Shown here piece by piece: positions 11,342-22,438 of a stretch of DNA of 64,000 bases (positions are counted from its first letter, which is position 1; each line of letters starts with the position of its first letter). Both the position numbers and the translations under genes were made by a program. The notes under the pieces are model-generated. The model searched no databases, had not been told where the DNA came from, and was given only the letters and a program-made list of their open reading frames with translations. The stretch spans positions 496,001-560,000 of the forward strand of contig OZ037856.1 of the NCBI GenBank assembly GCA_964035575.1, given 5' to 3'. The DNA is from Rhynchopus sp. YZ270_cl-10 (Eukaryota; Euglenozoa; Diplonemea; Diplonemida; Diplonemidae).

Positions 11342-11671
11342 TGTTCGAAGTTGTGAAGAAAAGAAAAGAAAAGGGGGACAAAAGATAAACACAAGCGGTA
11401 GTGTAGAAAATGAAGGGGAGTCTTTTTTTTTTTGTGAGCTTTTGTGTTTTGTGTTTTGTTCTGGGGGGGGGAGAGGGGGTTTTGGTGTTGGGTAGTTGTG
11501 AGGGGATGGTGGTTGTGGGGAGGGGGAGGGAAGGGGAGGAAATATGGCAAAAAAAAATCCTTTTTTAGTTTTCTTCGTTTCTTCAAATTCAGACGATGAA
11601 CTGCCTAAAGAAAAAAGCAGAGATGGGAGGGGTGGAAGGAGGGAGATACCTCCAAAATAGAGGAAAAATTG

Positions 11672-11715
<44 letters not shown>

Positions 11716-11786
11716 GGAAAGGAAAAAAATGTCGAGAAGATGAAACTAAGCTTCTTAGACTTAGTCACCAACAAGAAAAGAAAATG

Positions 11787-11855
11787 AAATTGATAGTGCA
11801 AAACGCCTCTGGGACGCAGGCACTGATGCTCCATGGGTTATCGAACCCTGGAGTG
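11787..11855 (+). repeat. R1 tRNA-like SINE copy
   Basis: It has the body gggacgcaggcactgatgct and a B-box-like end gggttatcgaaccctggagt. It closely matches the 26879 copy in the body and the 4083 copy at the end. Confidence 0.6.
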
Positions 11856-13132
11856 CTAAAGAAAAGATAGTACAATGGTTGTATCCATCATTGTATTTCA
11901 GGAAAGAGAAAAAGCGAAGTTACAAGTGCAAAACTGCCCTCTGGACAACAAAAAAAAAAACATAGATCCACAAGCGTCATCGAGGGTGTTCACGCTCCTG
12001 TTGCCGGGAGCCTGTTGCCTCACAGCGTATGTGGTTAGAATAAAGAAAAAGGTGCAATGTGCCAGAGGGAAGAGCTTATGAGAGTGGTGCTTTTTATACC
12101 ATTTGTTCGAGAGAAAAAAAAATATCGAGGGGTGTGTTCGGAATCCAGCCCCAACTTTTTTCTTGGCAGTTCCAACATTTGGTACAGATCCTAACTTATT
12201 TTTGCTCAGATGGGAAAAGAGTATGGGTGATTCCTTACGTTTTAAAAAATATAACCCATAGCGGTAGGAAAGTTCATGTCACACAGCAGACATGCTGCTG
12301 GGGGGAATTGTGTATGTTAAAAATAAAACCGAAAATTGAAAAAAGTATTTTCATCATATGCAATCAATAAATTGATAGTATATGGTGAGGGATCAACAAA
12401 AATGGTCCCATCTTTCTTTTTATGTTGTGTGTTTTGCAAAACGTAGAAAAGAAAAGTAAAATGCTTCGTGCACAAGTTGAAACTTCAGTAGATTGGTTTC
12501 TGATATTAACCCTGTTTCAGTCCTAAGAATCATACAGTTGTATTCAAAAGGGTGGACATCTTCAGTGATTTCCCTTTAAATGGTGGGTGAATATCGTGAA
12601 ACCGATGTTCGTGTGAACATTTGGTACCTTCTACTTCAGTTTTTTGTTTCGGGAATACACAAAATACAAAAGTTTTTTTTTTCTTTTTTCTTATTCCTTT
12701 CTCTGTCCTTACTGGATGTAATGTCTGATCACCAGGAGGAAGAGTAACCTAAAGAGTCTTGGTCTTGATGGCTGCCGTGTATACGTAAAGTATTCCGTGC
12801 AATAATTGCTACCAATCCAAACAAATACCAACACATCCTGTATGTGTATCAGATAGAAAACCTCAGCAAACACACAAGAAAGAGAAATAAAATAAAAGTA
12901 AAAAATAGAAAAGTGAAAAACATACTGAATTTTCTGGACTTAGTAGTTCGCCGTCCAAGCAATGATTAAAACCAGTTTAATCATCCATTGTCCATTGTAT
13001 TGAAACACCAAAAAAGAAAAAGAAAGAAAAATGATAAGATGGACCTAGCCCCCTCTAAGCCATCTACCAAAACACCAATGAAAGGGAAGGGGAAGAACAA
13101 CTGACGAACACAAGCACCGATTAAAAGTCTTC

Positions 13133-13192
13133 CACATATGTACCTCGCGTTTGGAGCACATGAGTTTAATACTCTAACCAATTGAGTAGGTC
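13133..13192 (-). tRNA. tRNA-like fragment (5' half), probably a tRNA-derived repeat
   Basis: On the minus strand it reads ctactcaattggttagag, a good tRNA D-arm/A-box, followed by a stretch where an anticodon loop with CAT could lie (aaactcatgtgctc). No matching acceptor stem or T arm follows; the sequence instead runs into cgaggtacatatg, shared with other repeats. A decayed tRNA or SINE head is more likely than a working tRNA gene. Confidence 0.3.
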
Positions 13193-13867
13193 AAAGAAAT
13201 TGCTAGGCTAGGATATTACGTAACGAGCATATGGACACACACACATCCCCTCATCCTTACAGGGTGGCAGAGCGAATAGACCATGTAAGACATTCTGAAC
13301 CCCATATATTGAAGCCTCGTAGGCTTGTTTTCCTTCATTTTTTATAAACATTCATTCGGAAACAAAATGTCAGGAAATGTGGACTGTAGTTGTATGCGTA
13401 TGTTTGAAAAACAAAAGAAAAAAGAAGAAGAATAAGAAGAAAAAAAGACGGCTCTCTCTCTCTCTCTGATCGTCCGGCAAGATACCTGTATGGAAGCTCA
13501 GGATTGGCGCCTAATGTAACATCAAGGCTTTTTTGCCGCATTTCGAGAGAGTGTATTAAATGGGGGGGAGATCACAAACACAAAAGAAGAAGAAAAAAGG
13601 AAGGTGGGGTGGGAGCCAGTGAGAGAGAGAGAGATAGAACGGTGGGGTAACTTTGGCATCAGCTGTGGGGGGGGAAAAACAGATGCAATACAACTGACCT
13701 GTAGCGTGTTTGTTATCTCTTTTGAAAGCCATTTTGAAACGAAAAAAAATGTTGGTAAGTCTCACGTATTTACTGGTGGCAATGACTATGCCAAATCGTC
13801 CCACCTCTGGAAATAGTAGGATCGGGTAGGTAAGTAAAGTTGTTTCCGTTGATTGTTTGAGGGATGA

Positions 13868-13935
13868 TTTTGGCGACCGTACCCGGTAATACTATTTCTC
13901 CTTTTAAAGCAAGCTGGCTCAATAATTCCATTGTG
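13868..13935 (+). repeat. R6 repeat copy
   Basis: It contains ggcgaccgtacccggtaata followed by ctatttctcc and ttttaaagcaagc, in the same order as the copies at 4873 and 34597. Confidence 0.4.
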
Positions 13936-14576
13936 GTTGAACAAAAAAAAAAAAAAAAATGCAGGAGTGGACTGTGCATTCTCTACTCTCGCTCTCTTTG
14001 TGGGGGGTGAGGAGGGAGCATTTTTTCTCTTCAAAAAAGGGGGGGAAGTCGCAATAAAGAATTGGGGGTACAACAAAAAAAAATTTTTCTTTTTTGAAAG
14101 ATGTATGTACCTCAATGGGGCACATACAGTATTCAATAATCGCATTGCCAGGGCACTGGCGGTGCCCTATAAAAGAAACGGCTTATTCACAGTTAAAAGG
14201 GGGTATTTGAAAAAAATAAACCAAATACAAATAATTAGTTTCAGAGACTTTCAAATCAAGAAAAGAAAGTACAAGGATGTCCACAAAAAAAAGGAGAGAA
14301 ACTGATATTCTCAAAGAGCAGCCACTACCTTTCGTTTATTCTGGTCTCTCACCAACAACCGGACTTGAACTCGACTGTAGAGGCTCTATTTAATGCAAGG
14401 AATATGAAATCTTTCATGAACCAAATAAATTTTTTTTTTCTACTGTAACTTACTGAGGGCGCGGCGCTGACTACCGGTAGTGTTTTGGCCGCGCCGCTGG
14501 TACTATGATTTTAGGAATGCAAAATATATGTTCAGAACATAAATGGATCAATACCTTCATGGTGACGCATTTTCGG

Positions 14577-14888
14577 TAGTGTACCAGGCACTCCGCTAGG
14601 TACTAAAGTTCTGTTGATTGTCAACAGAACTTTTTGAAAATGGGAAAAAAAAAAAAAAAAAAAAAAATTCTGTTGAGTGGTTTAGACCCGTGCTACTTGC
14701 CAAAAAAGCTCAGGAGAAGAAGATATGGAGAGGTGAGTGCTCAAACGTCCCAAAAAAGTCAAAATCGGGTGTTGGAAAAAAAAAAGTTGCGTACCGTGCG
14801 CCTGCGGCGCAAGCATGTACCCACCAACGTGGACCATCAACAGAACTTTTTCAAAATCGGAAATCCTAGCGGAGAGCCTGTAGTGTAC
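14577..14888. mobile_element. hAT-type MITE with perfect 8-bp target duplication
   Basis: The element spans 14585-14880 (296 bp). It starts caggcactccgctagg and ends with the complement cctagcggagagcctg. Further inside, caacagaactttttgaaaat is mirrored by caacagaactttttcaaaat. The flanks 14577-14584 and 14881-14888 are both tagtgtac. A CAGG start with an 8-bp duplication is the hAT hallmark. It has no open frame, so it must be mobilised in trans, for example by a relative of the transposase remnant at 1104-1547. It shares gcgtaccgtgcgcctgcggc with that region. Confidence 0.8.
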
Positions 14889-14897
14889 AAAAAAAAA

Positions 14898-15099
14898 AAC
14901 TAAACATAACATTATACCAACTGATCTGTCTTTACTACTCTACTACTATGTCTTTTTTCGTTGACCGCAGCCATTTAGGCTCTTTGCCTATGACGCACAT
15001 GATAATGGATGAGGGGGAGGATTCAAAAGGAAAAAGCGTAAAGACAGATCTATCGTTGGTTTTAAATATGTTTAGTTTCCAATCACACTTCGTGTGTGC
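14898..15099 (-). repeat. Joined A2-B2 repeat unit of the retroelement
   Basis: A 202-bp unit whose ends aactaaacat and atgtttagtt are inverted. Inner arms gatctgtctttac and gtaaagacagatc, and ccaac and gttgg, are also inverted. Outside the stem is a short hairpin, cacacttcgtgtg. The centre carries tttttcgttgaccgcagc and a small stem aggc/gcct. The same layout, with different paired sequences, is seen in the family-2 solo units. Confidence 0.6.
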
Positions 15100-15102
15100 A
15101 AA

Positions 15103-15176
15103 AACTAAACATAACATTATACCAACTGATCTGTCTTTACTACTCTACTACTATGTCTTTTTTCGTTGACCGCAGC
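15103..15176 (-). repeat. B1 split direct repeat of the retroelement
   Basis: Identical to the B part of the joined unit at 14898-15099 (74 bp) and ends at the shared block tttttcgttgaccgcagc. Confidence 0.6.
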
Positions 15177-15877
15177 ATGACCCAAAGGGACCGCGCAGCG
15201 GAATAGTAGCATAGTACGGAGTTAAACGGGGAAGAAAAAAGGGGGGAAACGGTAGGAAAAGAAAGAAAAACGGTAAACACAGCACCGAGCAAGCCAGCAC
15301 TCACAGAAAGAAATCGTGTTGATATCCATTCGCCGTCTCGAAGACAGTGGATAAGGGGGGGGCCGTAAGCGCAAGGAGTGCCAAGCATAGTCAGCACACC
15401 CCATACAGGGGAACACATTTCATACAAAAATAAAAGCGCATGGTGCACGAAGCAGAGTCAGTACCATCAAACGGGAGAGCAAAAAATAGGAAAACGGTGT
15501 CAGTGATAAGCAGGGACTACAAAAACCAGCACGGGCGGACCCACCACCGAAACGACAATCTTCCGCGAGAGTCGCCTCTCCAAACTACCGGGCAGCGGAC
15601 GTTCGTGAAGCAGGGAGGCGTGGTACTAAAACGTGTCCTCAACCGCGTATAGCGGGGCTCGTGGCCATCAGAACAACCCGCCCTTGGCAGGAAAATACCA
15701 CGTACACAACGCAAGAAAACAGAACGCGCACGCACAATACGAGGACAAGCTCCTCAAAGAAAAACCAGTCGTCCCGCGACAGGCCCACACAGACCACCAT
15801 TGAACCCTAGGTGATGAAAAATAAAACAAACACTAAACACTCCTACGACGCACTGTGAGCGGGAAGGCAAACAATAA

Positions 15878-16680
15878 AATGCATGGGGCACTAAGCATAG
15901 TCAGCACGCACCAGCGATGAAATGTTGATGAACAAGAAACACCCCTTCGTCGCTCCTCGAGCAGGAAGGTAAAATAAAATGCATGGGGCACCAAGCAGAG
16001 TCAGCACGCACCAGCGATAAAGTGTTGATGAACATTGACACCCCTTCAGGGGAAAAAGTAAAAAGCACAAGGGGCACCAAGCAGAGTCAGCACGCTCCAA
16101 GCGAGAAAATGATAACAATAACAAAACCCTTCGTCGCTCCGTGAGCGGGAAGGTAAAATAAAATGCATGGGGCACCAAGCAGAGTCAGCACGCACCAGCG
16201 ATAAAGTGTTGATGAACAATAAATACCCCTTCAGGGGAAAAGGTAAAAAGTACATGGGGCACTAAGCAGAGTCAGTACGCACCAGCGATAAAAGGTTGAT
16301 GAACAAGGAACACCCCCTCGTCGCTCCACGAGCAGGAAGGTAAAATAAAATGCATGGGGCACCAAGCAGAGTCAGCACGCACCAGCGATAAAGTGTTGAT
16401 GAACATTGACACCCCTTCAGGGGAAAAAGTAAAAAGCACAAGGGGCACCAAGCAGAGTCAGCACGCTCCAAGCGAGAAAATGATAACAATAACAAAACCC
16501 TTCGTCGTTCCGTGAGCGGGAAGGTAAAATAAAATGCATGGGGCACCAAGCAGAGTCAGCACGCACCAGCGATAAAATGTTGATGAACAATAAACATCCC
16601 TTCGTCGCCCCGTGGGCAGGGGAAAAATATAAAAACTCATGGGGCACTGAGCAAAGCCAGCACGCGCCATAACAAACAAA
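15878..16680 (-). repeat. Tandem repeats of about 90 bp with a 370-bp higher-order period
   Basis: About nine units each contain ggcaccaagcagagtcagca (or a close variant) followed by cgcaccagcgataaa and a cccctt step. Neighbouring units alternate between versions, and a larger block repeats at 370 bp (for example 16068 and 16438). Two diverged units lie at about 15387 and 15440. The array sits just beyond the end of the retroelement frame and is part of the element. Confidence 0.65.
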
Positions 16681-16684
16681 ACAA

Positions 16685-18589
16685 TTATTGACAAAACATT
16701 GCCTCCACACTCTCGTATTCTTTGAGCACAGGGGGGAGTGACACCATCGTGGGGGCCACCGTCCCGCGAGTGAACTCGTCAGCACGTTGACTTAAAGTGT
16801 CCACCCACGTGGCGGATACACACATGTTTGCTGTCTTTGCAGTGTCAAAAATCGCACACAGCAGCTCGTTAGCTAGATAATTCTTGCTGTGACCTTTGTT
16901 TATAGCTGCCACTGCAGCGGCGTTGTCGACCTGAAGAGACACTTCATGATTAGGGTGGTTTGCGGCCGCTAACCGAACGGCTAGCCAAGCAGCGTATAGC
17001 TCTTTCAGGTATATGTGATGTTTCTCAGGATCTGGAAACACACCCTGAACAACAGGTTCGAAAAACTCAGATTCTATTAAAGCAGCCCACTCGCGGTCCG
17101 AGGCATCTGACCAAGTCACCACGGTGGGTCTCTCTGGTTGGTCTACAATCCAGTCATTACAACGCATCACAGACACTATGCCTGTGAATTCTGAGATAAC
17201 AGATGGGGGGATAAAAAGTTGAACATCCCACTTTTGTGGGTCAATAGCAAGTAAAGACGCGGTACGCCGCAGAAAAGAAAGAGAATCACGGTAATAACAC
17301 AAATTCCGTTTGGTACAATACAAAAACCACACGAAACCTCCCAATACTTTGTAGAAATCCCGGGCAGTGCAGTCGTCTTTCAACACCGCACTGAGAACGG
17401 GGGATTCCACACACTTCCCAATCCAGTCAGGGGCAGCACGGTACCGTCTTGGGGAACTCGCCAAGTCAAACTCCAGGCCCAAAGCGCAAAAGTTCGTCCT
17501 AGGCACTCCCTCTCCCTCGTCGTCATTCAGCTCGGCACCGACACGTTCAGCGCGTCGGAGGAACGAAGAGTAGCGCCTCTCTGCCTCCTGCAAGGTATTG
17601 CCCACGACAAAGAAGTTGTCCACCCAAGGTATCCCTTCATCCTCTGGCAGCAACACCATAGCCGAGCGGTGCGCGATGCACGGCGCCCAACTCCACCCCA
17701 TGCACAGCACGTTGAGCTTTGCCCTCACAAAGGGTCCGCGTGCACCTGCCAGGTTCACTCCAAAGAAATCGTCCACACCATCTGCCAGCGGAAACTGGTA
17801 AAACCAGCTCCGCCCATCAGCTTGCACCACGTACGCACTGTCCAGAAACCTCTTCACTACCTTATGTATGGAAGGTAGATACATGGGAGGGGGGTCACGC
17901 ATCAGGCGGTTCAGCTTCCGACCGTCGCAGACCAGCCTCAGTCCCCGCACCTTCTTCGGCACGGTGAAGGCGGGAAGTATCACCTTCTGCTCGCCAGACC
18001 GAGACATCACACCCCACTTCTGCAGCTTCCCCCAGTGGCGCAGCATATGCCTGGAAGTCCCTCTCTTTACCGGGACTGACGACTCCAGGACTTTTCGGCC
18101 CTCCTCGGTGAGGGCTGCCGTGAAGGCTTCGGGGGACCGGATCACGTCGAGGACTCCTGTCAGAAGACCTTGAGAGTCCATCGCCGTTAGGGCATCCAGG
18201 TCCAACCTAGCACGGGAGATCTCCGCCAGCTCCCCCTCAGCGCGTTCGGCGGGAGCAGACACAAAGCGGCGATCCAAAACAATCGTTGCCTCCCCGTACA
18301 GGAGCACAACATCAGGCCCATCGTCCTCCTCCGTCCTCCTCGGGAGCGCGGGCGGTGGTGGAGGCGCGTACATCTTCGGCGGCGCTCCGAATGTCGGGAA
18401 AGCAGGACGCAATGGTGGTGCACGCGCTCTTCTCCAGCGTCGTACCCACACACAGGGCCTCAAGCCACACTGCAGCGGAGGGTGCGTCAGCGAGGGCCCA
18501 ACTGCTCCTGCGACGCACTGCACGACGGCAACCCGTGCTCCTCCTCGTCCCCTGCCACCCCGCGCACGAGTCCTACTCCTCCGTGCCAT
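16685..18589 (-). CDS. Retroelement reverse transcriptase-RNase H (634 aa)
   Basis: A basic, proline-rich N-terminus (about residues 1-110) leads into a reverse transcriptase domain (about 175-400) recognised by ILPAFTVPKK, LRLVCDGRKLN, ADGRSWFYQFPL and GWSWAPC. An RNase H domain follows (about 480-610), recognised by TWSDAS, KELYAAWLAV, LQVDNAAAVAAINKG and RADEFTRG. The DNAAAV-I-KG segment is typical of DIRS/Ngaro-order RNase H. In the cell it would copy element RNA to DNA. It belongs to the mobile element at 14898-18761 and is a fossil or young element gene, not a host gene. The frame looks whole. Confidence 0.65.
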   Translation of the reverse strand: MARRSRTRARGGRGRGGARVAVVQCVAGAVGPSLTHPPLQCGLRPCVWVRRWRRARAPPLRPAFPTFGAPPKMYAPPPPPALPRRTEEDDGPDVVLLYGEATIVLDRRFVSAPAERAEGELAEISRARLDLDALTAMDSQGLLTGVLDVIRSPEAFTAALTEEGRKVLESSVPVKRGTSRHMLRHWGKLQKWGVMSRSGEQKVILPAFTVPKKVRGLRLVCDGRKLNRLMRDPPPMYLPSIHKVVKRFLDSAYVVQADGRSWFYQFPLADGVDDFFGVNLAGARGPFVRAKLNVLCMGWSWAPCIAHRSAMVLLPEDEGIPWVDNFFVVGNTLQEAERRYSSFLRRAERVGAELNDDEGEGVPRTNFCALGLEFDLASSPRRYRAAPDWIGKCVESPVLSAVLKDDCTARDFYKVLGGFVWFLYCTKRNLCYYRDSLSFLRRTASLLAIDPQKWDVQLFIPPSVISEFTGIVSVMRCNDWIVDQPERPTVVTWSDASDREWAALIESEFFEPVVQGVFPDPEKHHIYLKELYAAWLAVRLAAANHPNHEVSLQVDNAAAVAAINKGHSKNYLANELLCAIFDTAKTANMCVSATWVDTLSQRADEFTRGTVAPTMVSLPPVLKEYESVEAMFCQ

Positions 18590-18615
18590 ATTTATTCGGT
18601 AACGAAGTTAAAAAA

Positions 18616-18761
18616 TTTTTCGTTGACCGCAGCCATTTAGGCTCTTTGCCTATGACGCACATGATAATGGATGAGGGGGAGGATTCAAAAGGAAAAAGCG
18701 TAAAGACAGATCTATCGTTGGTTTTAAATATGTTTAGTTTCCAATCACACTTCGTGTGTGC
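18616..18761 (-). repeat. A1 split direct repeat of the retroelement
   Basis: Identical to the A part of the joined unit at 14898-15099. It begins (in plus coordinates) at the shared block tttttcgttgaccgcagc and ends at cttcgtgtgtgc. Confidence 0.6.
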
Positions 18762-19718
18762 AAAAAAAAAAATCAAGAATAAAAATAAGGCTGCAGCCTA
18801 GCAATAATATTATTCCCTAAAAAAAAGGGGGAAAAAATACAACAAAAATGAAATCTCACAAGACCTCTTTAAAAGAAAAAAACCCCCCCAACAGTGAGCG
18901 CAACACACGCTGTGCGAGACTATTGCCTTTGTGCAGATCACGTCCCACGGTGAAAGTAATATTTTTTTTTTGAATAGCTTCTCATATTTACCAAAGTTGA
19001 GATGCCGAATATGCCATCTTTACCTCATAGTTACCATATATTTTCACCGAAAATGCCGTGTATTTCCCTGTAGGCTAAAGTCGTAGGTCGCAAGCGAAAC
19101 GCACACTGTTGCTCAAGGTGATAAAGACTTTGGCAGACGTATGCGTCCTATATATCTTCGTGCACACATCCCAAAGTATTACCACCTAAGAAAGCCCAAT
19201 GGGAGCGGGTGTACACATCTTTCTTCAGGGTCAGAAAAAAACAGAAACGCAACACCTCAAATACCACGCAAAAAGGAGAAATAAAAAAAAGAGGGGGAAA
19301 AGTTTATAAGATGAACCCAAGGCCTTTTCTGTGCTTCACCATAATAAATGGAGGGGAGCTGGTGGTTAGAAGTGCTGCTAGTTTCGAAGCCACCTGTCAA
19401 GGATGGGTGTGTGAGTCATGCCATTTGCGTGGCTGCTTGGTGGTACTAACCCAGAGAAAAGAGAAAAAATGGGGGGAGAGACAAGCACTAAACGAGACGA
19501 AGAATTTTAAAAGGAAATGACTGCGCTCTCTCGTGCACACACACATTGGGGTCATATGCTGCGTAAGAATTACCCCTATTAGTTATCAAACACTCACACA
19601 TATTTTAAAAAGAAAAAACTGTCGCAAATGAAATAAAAGTGAAGTTGGAAGGGGGGAAAAAAACACCCCCCCCGAGAACGATTATTTAAAAGGTGGTACC
19701 ATACAAAAAAAAATTGTA

Positions 19719-19777
19719 GTTGATGCAGGCACCTCCGACTGACCCACTGTACAATGCCAGCCATCCGGATAAAAGCA
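19719..19777 (+). repeat. R4 repeat copy
   Basis: It contains gcacctccgactgacccac followed by gtacaatgccagcc and a gaa/ataaaagcaca end. The 34101 copy matches almost throughout, and a shorter piece occurs at 21181-21212. Confidence 0.5.
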
Positions 19778-20699
19778 CAAATAAAAACAATATCTACATT
19801 ATTTCCAATGCTTGGCTCAAAAAAAAAAAGCGAATTTTCTGTGATGGGTTGGGGGGCATTGGAAATGAGTTTGAATAGGCAAAAGAAAAGTTGAAAAATA
19901 TGGCTCACATGCATACACATCTGGTAGAAGCGTGAAGCACGAAAATCAAAACAGAAAAGGGATGAAATAAACGAATGTGGGTTGGATGAAATCTGAGTAA
20001 AAGACGAAGCGAAGTAAATAAAAGGGGGGTTTGGGAAAACGGGGTTTTAGGGTTGTTATATACTAGCACCATCCGAGGATGATGAACAGAGGTGGTTTGC
20101 GTTCGCCACCACCCCCGGGTCCACTTCTTTTTTTCAGAGGACTTCCGTGGGTCGTGTGGGGCGGCAAGCAAACCTGCTCTCGAAGGGGTTTCAAACAAAG
20201 ACCTATGGTCCTCATTGCATGCCCCCTCCTTCGAGCTATTGTCTGGTGTGATCTAAAATCCAAAAAAAAAAAAAAAAGAGGGGTGGCATAGTTTACAAAG
20301 ACTTTGCACGTACAAAAATCAAAGAAAAGTTGTAAGATGAATGTGCCTCGCGTGCCTGCAGAGCACCTCCAAATGAAATGTTGATCCAGGCCGTGTTTTT
20401 ACAAAAATATTTGAAGACGACACACCCTCTGGGTTCCGATCACAGCAATCGTATGAGAAAAAAACAAAGAGAACATTCGGAAAAAAGGGGCCTCTCGCAC
20501 ATCCCAGATAGAAAAAATAAAAGTAAAAAAAAAGGGCGTTTTCTTTTATAAAAAACATGGGGACTTTTTGCTACTGAGGGCCAAATGTTGAACGTTGATA
20601 AAATTGGATAATGACAATGCATTGTTCCCCTTTGTTCAGACAGACATCAGGGACAGAGTGGGGGAAAGAAATGGCGTTTTTTAAAAAAAAAAAAAAATT

Positions 20700-20790
20700 G
20701 TGTTGCATCGACAAATCACCGAAGCACCCCACCTTGGTGGGTATCTTAGGGTCTGTACTCAATATTGACTGAAGCCTTTGTACTACAGAA
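20700..20790 (+). repeat. R5 repeat copy
   Basis: It reads tgttgcatcgacaaatcacc, then a ccaccttggtggg palindrome and agggtctgtactcaatattg. A related copy is at 47725. Confidence 0.45.
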
Positions 20791-21350
20791 GGAAAAGACG
20801 CAGTTCGTCCTGAACCCTTAAGAGTATCAGATGGATAAAGAGTCACGACAGGAACCAGGTTCGTCGCTTATCCCCTAGAACAAGCTACGGCTAGCGGAGT
20901 GGCAATAATATACACAGGGCTGCACGGGAAAAAAGAAAGTTGTTCGAATTACCCTAAGAGCATCAAATCAATAAAACAACACGAAAAATAAATGAAAAAA
21001 GAGAAAGAAAAAAAACGCAAGAGCAGTAGCGTCTTTGGAGGGGCTGGGTGGGGGGGCGTTTACTCGCTCATGTTTCAAACAAAAGAGTGGGTTACCAACA
21101 AAATGTTTGACACAGATTTTGCTGTTCAAGTTTGTATGACGAAGAACAGCATGGGTTTACACGAGGAAAATAAGGGGATAGTTATTGACGCTGGCACCTC
21201 CGACTGACCCACGTAAAAAAAAACATAAGTGGGTAGGATAGACCTTGGCTAGGCCAGTACTTAGTAACGTAAGGAAAAAGTGTTCGTTTTCTTTCATGAA
21301 ATGCAAAAGAGGAAATGGGGGATGGCGATTTCTTTTTTTTTTTTTTTTGA

Positions 21351-21511
21351 TTTACACGCAGTTTCCGTACCCGCGTAGGCCCATTTTTCTACGTAGAAAA
21401 ATGGGCGCGTAAAAAGGCTTCTCGGGAAAAAAAAAAATCACTTTTTTAAAACGCGAGTCGCCCTTTTTTATTTCTGCTTCTTTTTACGCGAGTACGGAAA
21501 CTGTGTTTACA
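21351..21511. mobile_element. 149-bp MITE with 6-bp target duplication
   Basis: The element (21357-21505) starts cgcagtttccgtacccgcgt and ends with the near-complement acgcgagtacggaaactgtg. Both flanks are tttaca (21351-21356, 21506-21511). Inside lies a perfect palindrome centred on ctacgtag with arms gcccattttt. I cannot assign a superfamily. Confidence 0.65.
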
Positions 21512-22271
21512 GGAGAAAAAAAAATGCGTTTCTTTTGAACCACCATATGTGACAAAATCCATGATATTCTGTTTTAGTGTAACCGCCATATTCGGAAGGT
21601 CTTTACTAAAACTAATTTGTTTGTTTTTTTTTTTCCCCTTCACTGAAAGTGAAATGGAAGGCTGAGGAAAGCAGTGGGGTGGGGTGGGGTGGGTCATTTT
21701 TTGATAAATTCGGTCATTGATTATTGACTTATTTTTCTTTATTTTTGAACGTTGAAATCCACACACACCAAAAACCTCGGGCAAAGTGTCAAGTTTTATC
21801 AGGACTCAGTTTTCAAAAACACCCTGACAGCCGTTTGGGGAGATTAGGGCTTTTGGCGCACACTTCGTGAAGTTCAAACGTTCGACTAAGGGTTTGGGGA
21901 AAGGTTTCGTATCGACAGATTACAGAGAAAAAAACAAAAAGGGAAGACCTAGAAGATGAGTGTCTCACACAACATTCATCTAACAAGGAAAAGAGAAATT
22001 GAAAAGTGCAAATGCCTCACCGTTCATCGGCGTACGCAGGCACTGAACGAAAAAAAAACAAAAAAATACACTCTGAACACAGTACCCACCCAAAAGGTTG
22101 GGATACTGCAGGCAAACACCTTGTATAGGGGTATCTGTGAGGGCATTGTCACCCTAAGATAGTCGTCTTTGCTGTGACAATGAAGTTTTTTAAAAAAAAA
22201 AATTTAAACCAAAGCAAAGAAATCCAAAAAAAGACCGCAGCATCACACCTCACAGAAAAATCCTCCCAAAA

Positions 22272-22438
22272 AACTAGACGATATCATCCGCCCAACTGAT
22301 CTTGATAACAATAAAAATATAACAGTGTTTTCTTCGTTGAAACGCAGCATCATCTCATCAGAATCAAGGGGAAATACTGTTATACAAGATCTGAACGTTG
22401 GCTTTCTTTTTGTCTAGTTTCTTAATACACTACGTGTT
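22272..22438 (+). repeat. Solo split-direct-repeat unit (family 2)
   Basis: It runs from aactagacgatatcatccgc to gtctagtttc and a terminal cacgt-type hairpin. It retains gatcttgataaca paired with tgttatacaagatc and the centre cgttgaaacgcagc. See the copies at 9691 and 30670. Confidence 0.5.

Larger units (their letters stand above)
11342..14576. other. Repeat-rich intergenic region
   Basis: No host gene is supported. It contains a 30-base A run (about 11672-11701), R1 (11787), a tRNA-like fragment (13133), GA microsatellites (13447-13467, 13619-13635) and R6 (13868). The rest is AT-rich without recognisable structure. Confidence 0.5.
14898..18761 (-). mobile_element. Ngaro/VIPER-like retroelement with split direct repeats
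   Basis: Read on the minus strand the order is A1 (18761-18616), reverse transcriptase/RNase H frame (18589-16685), a tandem-repeat tail (about 16680-15878), B1 (15176-15103), then A2 and B2 joined (15099-14898). The A copies and the B copies are identical to each other. An 18-bp block, tttttcgttgaccgcagc, is shared by both junctions. A1-internal-B1-A2-B2 is the layout known for Ngaro/PAT and VIPER elements. No gag-like or tyrosine-recombinase frame was seen, so the copy is incomplete or non-autonomous, although its one main frame looks whole. Identical repeats suggest a young insertion. It lies 9 bp beyond the target duplication of the MITE at 14585-14880. Confidence 0.65.
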
